Source: Streptomyces hoynatensis
GTDB lineage: Bacteria > Actinomycetota > Actinomycetes > Streptomycetales > Streptomycetaceae
Direction of reading: 5' to 3'
DNA length: 63,571 nucleotides
Assembly (NCBI RefSeq): GCF_003626535.1
Contig: NZ_RBAL01000027.1
Location: 1-63,571, forward strand
Shown here: positions 49,012 to 56,772 of the stretch, in pieces
Layout: each line of letters starts with the position of its first letter
Position numbering within the stretch: position 1 is the stretch's first letter
Notes under the pieces: generated by a model
Database searches by the model: none
Seen by the model: the letters and a program-made list of their open reading frames with translations, nothing else
Told to the model about the DNA's origin: nothing
Translations under genes and position numbers: made by a program

Positions 49012-49782
49012 ATGGCCCAGCCCGTCAAGTCCGCGTCCCGCCCGCAGAGCTCCGCGCAGCGTCTGAAGGTGCGCCGCGAACTCGCCGCGGCGGCCATGGA
49101 GCTCTTCGAGACCAAGGGATACGAGGCGACCACCGTCGACGAGATCGCCGCCGCCGCCGGGGTGGCCAGGCGTACCTTCTTCCGCCACTTCCGCTCCAAG
49201 GAGGAGGCGATCTTCCCCGACCACGACGACACCCTGGTCCGGGTGGAGGCGGTGCTGGACGCTGCCCCGCCGCACGAGAACCCGCTCGACACCGTCTGCC
49301 GCGGGATCAAAGAGGTCATGAAGATGTACGCGGTCTCGCCCGCCGTCTCCGTGCAGCGCTACAAGCTGACCCGCGAGGTGCCCACGCTGCGCGAGCGGGA
49401 GATCGCCTCCGTGTCCCGCTACGAGCGGCTCTTCACCCGCTACCTGCTCAGCCAGTTCGACGAGAACTCCCACAACGGCGACGAGCCGCTGCTCGCCGAG
49501 GTCGCCGCCGCCGCCGTGGTCACCGCGCACAACCACGTGCTGCGCCGCTGGCTGCGCAGCGGCGGCCAGGGCGACGTGGAGGCCGAACTCGACCACGCCT
49601 TCGCCATCGTGCGCCGCACCTTCGGCTCGCTGCCGGTGATCGCGGCCGCCTCGCCGGGCCAGGCCCCCGCCGTGTCCGCCTCGGCAACGGGCGAGGTGCT
49701 GGTGACCGTGGCCAGGACGGACGCGCCGCTGAGCGAGGTCATGCGCACCATCGAGCAGGCGCTGCGCCCGCGCCTGGGCTGA
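49012..49782 (+). CDS. TetR family regulator upstream of the CoA lyase
   Basis: The 256-residue protein has a TetR HTH at about residues 16-65 ('LKVRRELAAAAMELFETKGYEATTVDEIAAAAGVARRTFFRHF' elements in order) and a helical C-terminal domain, with a long C-terminal extension that ends 'VMRTIEQALRPRLG'. From memory, a TetR gene precedes the ethylmalonyl-CoA block (ccr, mutase, CoA lyase) in streptomycetes. Here only the CoA lyase follows. Confidence 0.9.
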   Translation: MAQPVKSASRPQSSAQRLKVRRELAAAAMELFETKGYEATTVDEIAAAAGVARRTFFRHFRSKEEAIFPDHDDTLVRVEAVLDAAPPHENPLDTVCRGIKEVMKMYAVSPAVSVQRYKLTREVPTLREREIASVSRYERLFTRYLLSQFDENSHNGDEPLLAEVAAAAVVTAHNHVLRRWLRSGGQGDVEAELDHAFAIVRRTFGSLPVIAAASPGQAPAVSASATGEVLVTVARTDAPLSEVMRTIEQALRPRLG

Positions 49783-49801
49783 GGCGCCCCGGCCGCGGCC
49801 G

Positions 49802-49846
49802 GGCCCCGGCCCGCCCCCCGGCCCCGGCCCGCCCCCCGGCCCCGGC
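49802..49846. repeat. 18-bp tandem repeat between tetR and the CoA lyase
   Basis: GGCCCCGGCCCGCCCCCC is repeated twice and then begins a third time. It sits exactly where ccr and a mutase gene would be expected from the synteny recalled in other streptomycetes. Confidence 0.65.
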
Positions 49847-49886
49847 CGGCCGCGCGCCCGGGCGGGTTCCGTGGCAGATTCTCCGC

Positions 49887-50867
49887 ATGGTCTCCCGCAA
49901 CATTCCGCCCACCGGCGATCGACAGCGCCCCCGCCGCTCCTGCCTCGCGGTGCCGGGCAGCAGCCCCCGTTTCCTGGAGAAGGCCCAGGGACTCGACGCC
50001 GATCACGTGTTCCTCGACCTGGAGGACGCCTGCGCCCCGCCCGTGAAGGAGGAGGCGCGGCACCTGGTCGTCGCGGCGCTGAACGAGGGCGACTGGCGCG
50101 GCAAGACCCGGGCGGTCCGGGTCAACGACTGGAGCACGCACTGGACGTACCGGGACGTGATCACGGTCGTGGAGGGGGCCGGGGCCGCCCTCGACTGCGT
50201 GGTGCTGCCCAAGGTCCGCGACGCCGCCCAGGTCGGGGCCCTTGACCTGCTGCTGACCCAGATCGAGCGCACGGTGGGCCTTGAGCCCGGCCGGATCGGG
50301 ATCGAGGCGCAGATCGAGGACGCCGCGGGGCTGGTCCACGTCGACGAGATCGCCGCCGCCTCCCCGCGCCTTGAGGCGCTGGTCTTCGGCCCCGCCGACT
50401 TCATGGCCTCCCTGAACATGAAGTCCCTGTCCGTCGGCGAGCAGCCCCCGGGCTACCCCGCCGACGCCTATCACTACGTGCTGATGCGCATTCTCGTCGC
50501 GGCGCGCGCCAACGGGCTCCAGGCCATCGACGGCCCCTACCTGAAGATCCACGAGCTGGACGGCTTCCGTGAGGCGGCGGGCCGGGCCGCGGCGCTCGGC
50601 TTCGACGGCAAGTGGGTGCTGCACCCCGGGCAGATCGCGGCCTGCAACGAGGTCTTCTCGCCCGCGCAGGAGGACTACGACCGCGCCGAACTCATCCTGG
50701 ACGCCTATGCCTTCCACACCTCACGGGAGGGCGGCGCCCGGGGGGCGGCGATGCTGGGGGAGGAGATGATCGACGAGGCGAGCCGGAAGATGGCGCTCGT
50801 CGTCGCCGCCCGCGGCCGGGCCGCGGGGCTGGCGCGCACCGCGGCCTTCGAACCGCCCGGAAGTTGA
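49887..50867 (+). CDS. HpcH/HpaI aldolase family CoA lyase (CitE/malyl-CoA lyase type)
   Basis: The 326-residue protein has 'RRSCLAVPGSSPRFLEKAQGLDADHVFLDLEDACAPPVK' elements (Mg2+ Asp/Glu), the catalytic Arg region 'TRAVRVNDWSTHWTYRDVI', 'RIGIEAQIEDAAGLVHVDEIA' (Mg2+ Glu), 'ALVFGPADFMASLNMK' and 'KWVLHPGQIAACNEVFSP'. This is the beta-methylmalyl-CoA/malyl-CoA lyase group used in the ethylmalonyl-CoA pathway. No RBS is obvious before ATG 49887. Its usual pathway partners (crotonyl-CoA carboxylase/reductase, ethylmalonyl-CoA mutase, mesaconyl-CoA hydratase) are absent here. Confidence 0.9.
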   Translation: MVSRNIPPTGDRQRPRRSCLAVPGSSPRFLEKAQGLDADHVFLDLEDACAPPVKEEARHLVVAALNEGDWRGKTRAVRVNDWSTHWTYRDVITVVEGAGAALDCVVLPKVRDAAQVGALDLLLTQIERTVGLEPGRIGIEAQIEDAAGLVHVDEIAAASPRLEALVFGPADFMASLNMKSLSVGEQPPGYPADAYHYVLMRILVAARANGLQAIDGPYLKIHELDGFREAAGRAAALGFDGKWVLHPGQIAACNEVFSPAQEDYDRAELILDAYAFHTSREGGARGAAMLGEEMIDEASRKMALVVAARGRAAGLARTAAFEPPGS

Positions 50868-51411
50868 GCGCCTGACCAAGGATTGGCCTGCTTTTTGCCA
50901 AGCCATGGGATTGTCCCGCCTGGCCGCGGTGCGCCGGGGCGGGCGGGGCGCCTGGGGCGCGCGCGACACGCGGAGCGCCGCGGCGGGCCGCTGTCCCGCG
51001 CCCGCTCACAGCCGGTGACCGGCCGCGCGCGCCGCGACCGGCCCCAAGTCTCTGTTTTTGCGGCGGAACGGCCCCCCGGGCGCCCGCGCCCCCGCCCCGC
51101 GAGGGGGCCGGTCAACTCCCTTGCGCCCGCCGTCTTTTCTTCACGCAACGCGAGATTCTGCGACCCTCGCGTGTGCGTGCGGTGGAGGCAGGCGGGCAAT
51201 GGTCCGGCCAAAAGCGGCGGGCGATCCGGCTCCCCGGACCCCGCGGGGGGCGCGCGCAAGCGAAGAGAATGTCCGTTATGGGCGTTATATGGGGTGCCGG
51301 GGGAGGCCCCGACCGGCCCACTGGCTTGCCGAGTTGCCGCCGGAAACCTATAGCATCGGCGTAGCCGCGCCGCTTCGGACAGGTGCGGTTTCCCCGCTAC
51401 GAAGGTCTTTC
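50868..51411. other. 544-bp noncoding gap before psd
   Basis: No conserved ORF is visible. A weak TTGGC/GCCAA hairpin with a T-run lies at 50884-50906, just after the CoA lyase stop, and a psd promoter at the right end. In the synteny I recall, a MaoC-type hydratase and an acyl-CoA dehydrogenase stand here. Confidence 0.5.
51326..51354 (+). promoter_or_regulatory. promoter of the psd-pssA operon
   Basis: TTGCCG (51326-51331) and TATAGC (51349-51354) have 17-bp spacing, and the -10 end lies 57 bp before the psd start codon. No other good pair exists in the gap. Confidence 0.55.
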
Positions 51412-52083
51412 ATGCCTTACCGCTCATCTCCTTTTCCCGGTCGTCTCCCCGGGCGCTCCCCGGGCGCCCGGGTGCGGCTGGCGCGCGGTGCCTCCCCGTG
51501 GCTGCTGCCCACCGCCGCCGCGGCCACGGTCAGCCTGGTGCGGGCCCGTACCTCGGGGCGCTGGGCCGCCGTGGCCGTGCCCGCCACCGTGCTCACCGCG
51601 GGCATGCTGTGGTTCTTCCGCGACCCGGAGCGCGAGATCGGCACCGGCCGGGTGCTCTCGCCCGCCGACGGCGTGGTGCAGAGCATCATGCCCTGGCCGG
51701 ACGGCAGGACGCGGGTGGCGATCTTCATGAGCCCGCTCAACGTGCACGTGAACCGCGCCCCGGCGGCAGGGACCGTCGCCTCCGTCGAGCACATCCCCGG
51801 CGGCTACGTGCCGGCGTTCGACAAGGAGAGCGAGAACAACGAGCGCGTCGTGTGGCGTTTCGACACCGAGCTCGGCGACCTGGAGGTGGTGCAGATCGCC
51901 GGCGCGGTGGCCCGCCGCATCGTCCCCTATGTGCCGCAGGGCTGCAAGGTCGAGCAGGGCGAGCGGATCGGGCTGATCCGCTTCGGCTCCCGGGTCGACG
52001 TCTACCTGCCCGAGGGCATCGAACCGGCCGTCGCCGTCGGCCAGCACACCACCGCGGGAGTGACACGTCTTGACCGCGACTGA
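51412..52083 (+). CDS. psd: phosphatidylserine decarboxylase proenzyme
   Basis: The 223-residue short-form decarboxylase has an N-terminal hydrophobic region (about 22-70), 'FFRDPEREI', 'VLSPADGVVQSIMPW', 'RVAIFMSPLNVHVNRAP' (His), and the self-cleavage site 'LIRFGSRVDVYLPEG', where the Ser becomes the pyruvoyl cofactor. It makes phosphatidylethanolamine at the membrane. ATG 51412 with GAAGG upstream; the open frame reaching farther left is noncoding. The pssA start lies inside its last codons. Confidence 0.95.
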   Translation: MPYRSSPFPGRLPGRSPGARVRLARGASPWLLPTAAAATVSLVRARTSGRWAAVAVPATVLTAGMLWFFRDPEREIGTGRVLSPADGVVQSIMPWPDGRTRVAIFMSPLNVHVNRAPAAGTVASVEHIPGGYVPAFDKESENNERVVWRFDTELGDLEVVQIAGAVARRIVPYVPQGCKVEQGERIGLIRFGSRVDVYLPEGIEPAVAVGQHTTAGVTRLDRD

Positions 52084-52936
52084 GCGGAAAGCCCCGGCCG
52101 CCCCCTGGGTCGTCGACGTCCCGCTCGAGGACGAGGGGGGCGAGGCCGACGAACTGCCGCTCTCGATGCGGCTGTCGATAGCGGACACCCTGACCCTCTC
52201 GAATGCCACCTGCGGCTTCCTCGCGGTCTACTTCACGACCACGGGCGTCCTCATCCCGCACCTGACCAACAGCGGCGACGCCGGCGTCGTCCGCAACAAC
52301 GCGGCGACCGCCGTCCTGCTGATGCTGCTGGCCTCGGTCTTCGACCTCTTCGACGGCCTGGTGGCCCGCAAGCTGCGCGCCTCGCCGATGGGCGCCGAGC
52401 TGGACAACCTCTCGGACCTCATCAGCTTCGGCCTCGCCCCGGCCTACTTCGTGCTGGTGTGGGGGATGGTCGTCGGCGACGTGCACGAGCCGCTGTCGGC
52501 GCTGGCGGCCACGGTGGTGCTGCTGGCCGTGGTGCTCAGACTGGCCCGCTTCTCCTGCACCACCATGCCGGACGGCGTCTTCCAGGGCATGCCAAGCCCC
52601 TTCGGCGCGCTGACCGTGGTCTCCATCGTCCTGCTCGAACTGCCCTTCACGCCGACGCTGCTCGCCATCGTCGGGGTGGCCTGGCTGATGGTCAGCCGCG
52701 TCGAGTACCCCAAGCCGCGCGGCACCCTGGCCGCCGCCATGCTCGGCTGGATCGTGCTGAGCATGGCGCTGCTCACCGCCTGGGCCTTCGACGCCCCCGG
52801 CGGCCTGCTGCTCCTCCAGACCGGCTGCTCCCTGCAACTCGTCCTCGGCGCGGTCATCCCGCTGTTCGCCATGGCCCGCAGGGTCTACGCCTTCCGCGAC
52901 CACCGGCGCGAGGCCAGGGCGGGCCTGGAGTCCTGA
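52070..52936 (+). CDS. pssA: CDP-diacylglycerol-serine O-phosphatidyltransferase
   Basis: The 288-residue membrane protein has the CDP-alcohol phosphotransferase signature D-x2-D-G-x2-A-R-x8-G-x3-D-x3-D in 'DLFDGLVARKLRASP' and 'MGAELDNLSDLISFG', and about seven membrane helices. It makes phosphatidylserine for the decarboxylase encoded just upstream. The TTG start overlaps the end of psd by 14 bp, so the two are translationally coupled. Confidence 0.93.
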   Translation: MTATERKAPAAPWVVDVPLEDEGGEADELPLSMRLSIADTLTLSNATCGFLAVYFTTTGVLIPHLTNSGDAGVVRNNAATAVLLMLLASVFDLFDGLVARKLRASPMGAELDNLSDLISFGLAPAYFVLVWGMVVGDVHEPLSALAATVVLLAVVLRLARFSCTTMPDGVFQGMPSPFGALTVVSIVLLELPFTPTLLAIVGVAWLMVSRVEYPKPRGTLAAAMLGWIVLSMALLTAWAFDAPGGLLLLQTGCSLQLVLGAVIPLFAMARRVYAFRDHRREARAGLES

Positions 52937-53047
52937 ACCCCGCGCCCGGCCGCCCGGCGGCCGGGCGCGCGCCGGACGCGGGCGCGGGGCGGCGGGGGCA
53001 GGGCGCCGCACGGGCGGCTGTCGGTGGCCCGTAGCACAATGTCCGGC

Positions 53048-53719
53048 ATGGAGCAGACTTCCCCGAGCGGGCCCATCGAGCTGCGCAAGAAGGGCCATGC
53101 CTGCGTCCGCCTCAGCAAGGGCGGGCGCACCCTCGTCATCGACCCCGGAGGCTTCAGCGAGCCGGACGCGGCCGTCGGCGCCGAGGCCGTGCTCGTCACC
53201 CACGAGCACCCGGACCACTTCGACGAGGGCCGCCTGCGCGCCGCCCTCGACGCCTCGCCCGGCGCGGAGATCTGGACGCTGCGCAGCGTCGCCGAGCGGG
53301 TGTCCGCCGCCTTCCCCGGCCGCGTGCACACGGTGGGCCACGGGGACACCTTCTCCGCCGCCGGGTTCGAGGTCGAGGTGCACGGCGAGCTGCACGCCGT
53401 GATCCACCCCGACATCCCCCGCATCACCAACGTCGGCTACCTCGTGGACGGCGCCCTCTTCCACCCCGGCGACGCCTTCACCCACCCCGGCCGCGAGGTC
53501 GACACGCTGCTGCTGCCGCTCCAGGCGCCGTGGAACAAGATGTCCGAGGTCGTGGACTACGTCCGCGAGGTCGCCCCCCGGCGCGCCTACCCGGTGCACG
53601 ACGGCCTGATCAACGAACAGGGCCACGCCGTCTACGGGCGCAACCTCGGCCCCCAGGGCGCCGGCATCGCGCCCACCGAGTACGCCGTGCTGCGCCCGGG
53701 GGACCGCGTCACCCTCTGA
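53048..53719 (+). CDS. metallo-beta-lactamase fold hydrolase (UlaG-like)
   Basis: The 223-residue protein has the MBL metal motif 'LVTHEHPDHF', then 'TVGHGDTF', 'LFHPGDAFTHPG' (metal Asp) and 'AYPVHDGLI' (last His). It resembles the short, UlaG/L-ascorbate-6-phosphate-lactonase-like subgroup. The substrate is not known. ATG 53039 is an alternative start, 9 nt upstream. Confidence 0.9.
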   Translation: MEQTSPSGPIELRKKGHACVRLSKGGRTLVIDPGGFSEPDAAVGAEAVLVTHEHPDHFDEGRLRAALDASPGAEIWTLRSVAERVSAAFPGRVHTVGHGDTFSAAGFEVEVHGELHAVIHPDIPRITNVGYLVDGALFHPGDAFTHPGREVDTLLLPLQAPWNKMSEVVDYVREVAPRRAYPVHDGLINEQGHAVYGRNLGPQGAGIAPTEYAVLRPGDRVTL

Positions 53720-53800
53720 AGCCGCCGCCCAGGACCGGCCCGGCCTCCCGGGGCGGCCCGCCCGCCCTCCGCCCGTCCACGCCAGCCCGAGAGAGCCCCC

Positions 53801-54580
53801 ATGCGCATCGCCACCTGGAACGTCAACTCCGTCACCGTCCGCCTCGACCGGCTGCTCGCCTGGCTGGAGCGCAGCGGCACCGACGTGCTGTGCCTGCAGG
53901 AGCTCAAGTGTGAGGCCGCCGCCTTCCCCACCGAGGCGCTGCGCGCACGCGGCTACGAGGCGGCGGTGCGCGCCGACGGCAGGTGGAACGGCGTCGCGGT
54001 GCTCTCCCGGGTCGGGCTCGCCGACGTCTCGGGCGAGCTCGTCGACGGGCCCGCGTACGAGGGGGCCACGGAGCCGCGCACCGTGGCCGCCACCTGCGGC
54101 GGGGTCCGGGTGCGCTCGGTCTACGTCCCCAACGGCCGGGAGATCGGCCACCCCCACTACGCCTACAAGCTGCGCTGGCTGGCCGCCCTGCGCGAGACGG
54201 TGGCGCCGGAGGCGGCGGCGGGCACCCCGTTCGCGGTCCTCGGCGACTTCAACGTGGCGCCCGCCGACGAGGACGTGTGGGACATCTCCCTCTTCGAGGG
54301 CGCCACGCACGTCACCGAGGCCGAGCGCAACGCCCTGGCCGCGCTGCGGGAGACGGGCCTCGGCGACATCGTGCCCCGCCCCCTGAAGTACGACCGGCCG
54401 TTCACCTACTGGGACTACCGGCAGCTCGGCTTCCCCAAGAACCGCGGCATGCGCATCGACCTCGTCTACGGCAACGCCCCGTTCGCCAAGGCCGTTCAGG
54501 ACGCCTTCGTGGACCGCGAGGAACGCAAGGGCAAGGGCGCCTCCGACCACGCGCCGGTCGTCGTCGACCTGGAACTGTGA
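53801..54580 (+). CDS. xth: exodeoxyribonuclease III
   Basis: The 259-residue enzyme has all the EEP-family motifs: 'ATWNVNSVTVRLDRL' (metal Asn), 'VLCLQELKCE' (Glu), 'YVPNGREIGH' (Tyr), 'VLGDFNVAPADEDVWD' (Asp, Asn) and C-terminal 'KGASDHAPVVVDLEL' (Asp-His). It cleaves 3'->5' at abasic sites and duplex ends in base-excision repair. ATG 53801 gives the full, standard length. Confidence 0.96.
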   Translation: MRIATWNVNSVTVRLDRLLAWLERSGTDVLCLQELKCEAAAFPTEALRARGYEAAVRADGRWNGVAVLSRVGLADVSGELVDGPAYEGATEPRTVAATCGGVRVRSVYVPNGREIGHPHYAYKLRWLAALRETVAPEAAAGTPFAVLGDFNVAPADEDVWDISLFEGATHVTEAERNALAALRETGLGDIVPRPLKYDRPFTYWDYRQLGFPKNRGMRIDLVYGNAPFAKAVQDAFVDREERKGKGASDHAPVVVDLEL

Positions 54581-54637
54581 ACAACTGGTGACGTGTGACT
54601 GTGGTGTGGCCGGGCGTGGGGGTGGAATCCTTGAGGT

Positions 54638-55063
54638 ATGAACATCCCTTTCCTGGACAACTGGCGCAAGCAGCGCACCGCCGCGGAGGAAGGCGTCTGG
54701 TCCGACCCCGAAGGGGTGACGCAACTGCTCTCGGAATGCGAGCTGCTGAGGACGCGGGCACAGCGCGCCGGAGTGGTGCTCGGCGACACCCCCGTCTCGC
54801 TCGAAGCGCTCGACCAGCTCCTGCCCGGCTGGCGTGACGACCCGGAGGAGCTGCCCTGGCTCGCCAACGACGCGGGCCTCTACCTCGGCACGGTCATCGT
54901 GCGCACCGTCTCCGGCGCCCACTGGCAGCCGGGACCCGAGGGCCGCCCGATCGTCGTGATGCCCTCGGGGCGCGAGGTGGACGTCGTCTCCTTCGGGCAC
55001 GAGTGGGCCGACACGGGCGCGCCCCAGCTCTCCCAGGTCTACGCCGAGGCCGCCGAGGTCTGA
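54638..55063 (+). CDS. DUF6278-like conserved actinobacterial protein
   Basis: The 141-residue protein resembles the DUF6278 proteins often found next to exodeoxyribonuclease III in streptomycetes: 'MNIPFLDNWRKQ', 'LPWLANDAGLYLGTVIVR', 'WQPGPEGRPIVVMPSGREVDVVSFGHEWAD'. No function is known. It is separated from the nuclease by 57 nt and reads in the same direction. Confidence 0.75.
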   Translation: MNIPFLDNWRKQRTAAEEGVWSDPEGVTQLLSECELLRTRAQRAGVVLGDTPVSLEALDQLLPGWRDDPEELPWLANDAGLYLGTVIVRTVSGAHWQPGPEGRPIVVMPSGREVDVVSFGHEWADTGAPQLSQVYAEAAEV

Positions 55064-55109
55064 GCACCCGGCCCCCGCCTGCCGCCCGCGGCCCCGCGCG
55101 CCCTGGCGT

Positions 55110-55850
55110 TCAGCTCTTGCCCGTGGCGACCTTGGGCTTCGGCGAGGTCGCCGCGCGCGTCACGTCCTTGACCAGCTCCACCACGTCGGGCCCGTACGCC
55201 TGGGAGTTGACGACCTTCAGCAGCAGGCAGAAGTTCCCGCCCGAGCCGTACTTGCGCGCCAGCCGGGTGTGGTATTTGGCCAGGTAGCGGGCGGCGGCCT
55301 GGTTGGTGACCGACCGCTGGCCGCAGGCCAGGAAGACCGGCCGCCCCTGCTGGCCCGCGGTCAGCCGGGCCAGCAGCACGTACTCCACCGAGCCGTTCTC
55401 CAGCCGGTAGCGCTCGCTGCCGATGAGGAACGCGCCCCGGTCGGGCCCCGGTTCGGCGTCGGTGTTCACGGCGACCCCGGGCAGCAGGCTCGCCAGGTGG
55501 GCGGCGAGGCGCCGGTTGGACACCGGGCCGCCGAGGCAGAACTCGGTGCGCTCGCCGAAGCCGAGCTGCGTGGTCTCGCCCGATATCAGGTGCGCCTTGG
55601 CGCCGCAGTTCTTGATCACGGCGGAGAGTTCCAGCAGCGCGAAGACGTCGTTGCGGGCCACGGCGCCGTCGCTGCCGGTGTCCCGGCTCACCACCAGCAC
55701 ACACTCCGAGTTCTCCGGCAGGCCGAAGAAGTTCTGCAAGCGGTGCACCGAGCGGGTGGTCAGGTAGCTGCGCAACAGCCAGCCGAGCACGAGAGCGATC
55801 ACCGCGGTGACCGCCACGGCGATGAGAAGGGTGCGCGCGTCGTCATCCAT
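55110..55850 (-). CDS. membrane-anchored conserved hypothetical protein
   Basis: The 246-residue product has one N-terminal membrane segment ('LLIAVAVTAVIALVLGWLL') followed by a mostly alpha/beta soluble domain: 'NSECVLVVSRDTGSDGAVARNDVFALLEL', 'CGAKAHLISGETTQLGFG', 'RPVFLACGQRSVTNQAAARYLAKYH' (in order). No named family. It is well conserved in coding bias and is convergent with the DUF6278-like gene. Confidence 0.7.
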   Translation of the reverse strand: MDDDARTLLIAVAVTAVIALVLGWLLRSYLTTRSVHRLQNFFGLPENSECVLVVSRDTGSDGAVARNDVFALLELSAVIKNCGAKAHLISGETTQLGFGERTEFCLGGPVSNRRLAAHLASLLPGVAVNTDAEPGPDRGAFLIGSERYRLENGSVEYVLLARLTAGQQGRPVFLACGQRSVTNQAAARYLAKYHTRLARKYGSGGNFCLLLKVVNSQAYGPDVVELVKDVTRAATSPKPKVATGKS

Positions 55851-55928
55851 GCCGCGGGACTCTACCGGCGCCCGCCCTCCCGGACGAGCCCCGAACGCGC
55901 AACCGCCCGGCCCGGGCACGGAGCGTGA

Positions 55929-55973
55929 GCGCCCCCCTTTCCGGCGCCCCCCTTTCCGGCGCCCCCCTTTCCG
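55929..55973. repeat. 15-bp tandem repeat, three units
   Basis: Three exact copies of GCGCCCCCCTTTCCG follow one another between two minus-strand genes. No gene or known signal explains them. Confidence 0.85.
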
Positions 55974-56022
55974 GCGGCGGCCCTGCGCCGCCCCGGCCGG
56001 GGCACGGAGCCGGCCGCGGTGA

Positions 56023-56643
56023 CTACGGCCGCGCCTCGCCGCCGACCTGGTAGCGCAGGTGCGTCGCCCGGGGCGATTCGGTCACCTCCGCGATCCGCAG
56101 CCGGCGCGGCGGCCCGCCCAGGTGCTCGAAGAGGCGGATTCCGCCGCCGAGCAGCACCGGCGCCAGGTGGATGCGGATCTCCTCGGCCAGCCCCGCTGCC
56201 ACACACTGCGCGCAGACGTCGGCCCCGCCCATCACCACCACGTCCCGCTCGCCCGCCGCCGCCCGGGCCAGCTCGACGGCCCGCTCGATCCCCTCGGTGA
56301 CGAAGAAGAACGAGGGCGTGCGCAGCCGGATGCCGGCGGGCGGCCGGTGGGTCAGCACGAAGCACGGCGGCGCCGCCGACTGGTCGCGCTCCGCCCCGTA
56401 CCCCAGGTCGTCCCGCCAGCCGTGCGGCCCGTCCACGACGTCGAAGAGGCGGCGGCCCATCACCACCGCCCCGGTCGCGGCATAGGAGGCGTCGAGCAGC
56501 GCGGCATCCGCCGGGGTGCTCCCGCCCAGGGCCCACTCGTGCAGGACCTCGCCCCCGAGGCCGAGCCCGTGCTCCGGGCCCGCCCCAGGGGCGGTGACGA
56601 ACCCGTCGAGGGAGATCGAGATGTCCACGGCGACGACTCCCAT
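56023..56643 (-). CDS. dihydrofolate reductase family protein (RibD C-terminal-like)
   Basis: The 206-residue protein shows the RibD-C fold: 'DISISLDGFVTAPGAG', 'YAATGAVVMGRRLFDVVDGPHGW', 'VVVMGGADVCAQCVAAGL' and 'IHLAPVLLGGGIRLFEHLGG'. It is a different subgroup from the one at 133-717 (longer central loop, V-M-G-R-R-L-F motif). Substrate unknown. It is divergent from the LacI gene, but the 129-bp gap also holds the repressor site. Confidence 0.9.
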   Translation of the reverse strand: MGVVAVDISISLDGFVTAPGAGPEHGLGLGGEVLHEWALGGSTPADAALLDASYAATGAVVMGRRLFDVVDGPHGWRDDLGYGAERDQSAAPPCFVLTHRPPAGIRLRTPSFFFVTEGIERAVELARAAAGERDVVVMGGADVCAQCVAAGLAEEIRIHLAPVLLGGGIRLFEHLGGPPRRLRIAEVTESPRATHLRYQVGGEARP

Positions 56644-56735
56644 GTGCGTTGCTCCTTCGCTGCCCGCGGCGGAGCCCGGGTGGCGCCGCCTGCCTTCCCC
56701 GGAAAGGACTCGGCCGCCCCGGCGGACTCATCGGC

Positions 56736-56751
56736 GGGAGAGCGTTTTCCC
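56736..56751 (+). promoter_or_regulatory. LacI operator at its own gene
   Basis: GGGAGAGCGTTTTCCC matches the core of the perfect palindromes at 57874 and 61048 in 14 of 16 positions. It ends 21 bp before the lacI start, where it would give autoregulation. Confidence 0.6.
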
Positions 56752-56772
56752 CCCTGTGGTAGAAAAGCCCGC

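Noticed and set aside
49783..49886. Remnant of crotonyl-CoA carboxylase/reductase
   Set aside because: I looked for residual frames and saw only GC-rich repeats; nothing translatable matches it.
51737..55000. 1087-codon minus-strand frame opposite psd to the DUF6278-like gene
   Set aside because: Antisense of five well-defined plus-strand genes.
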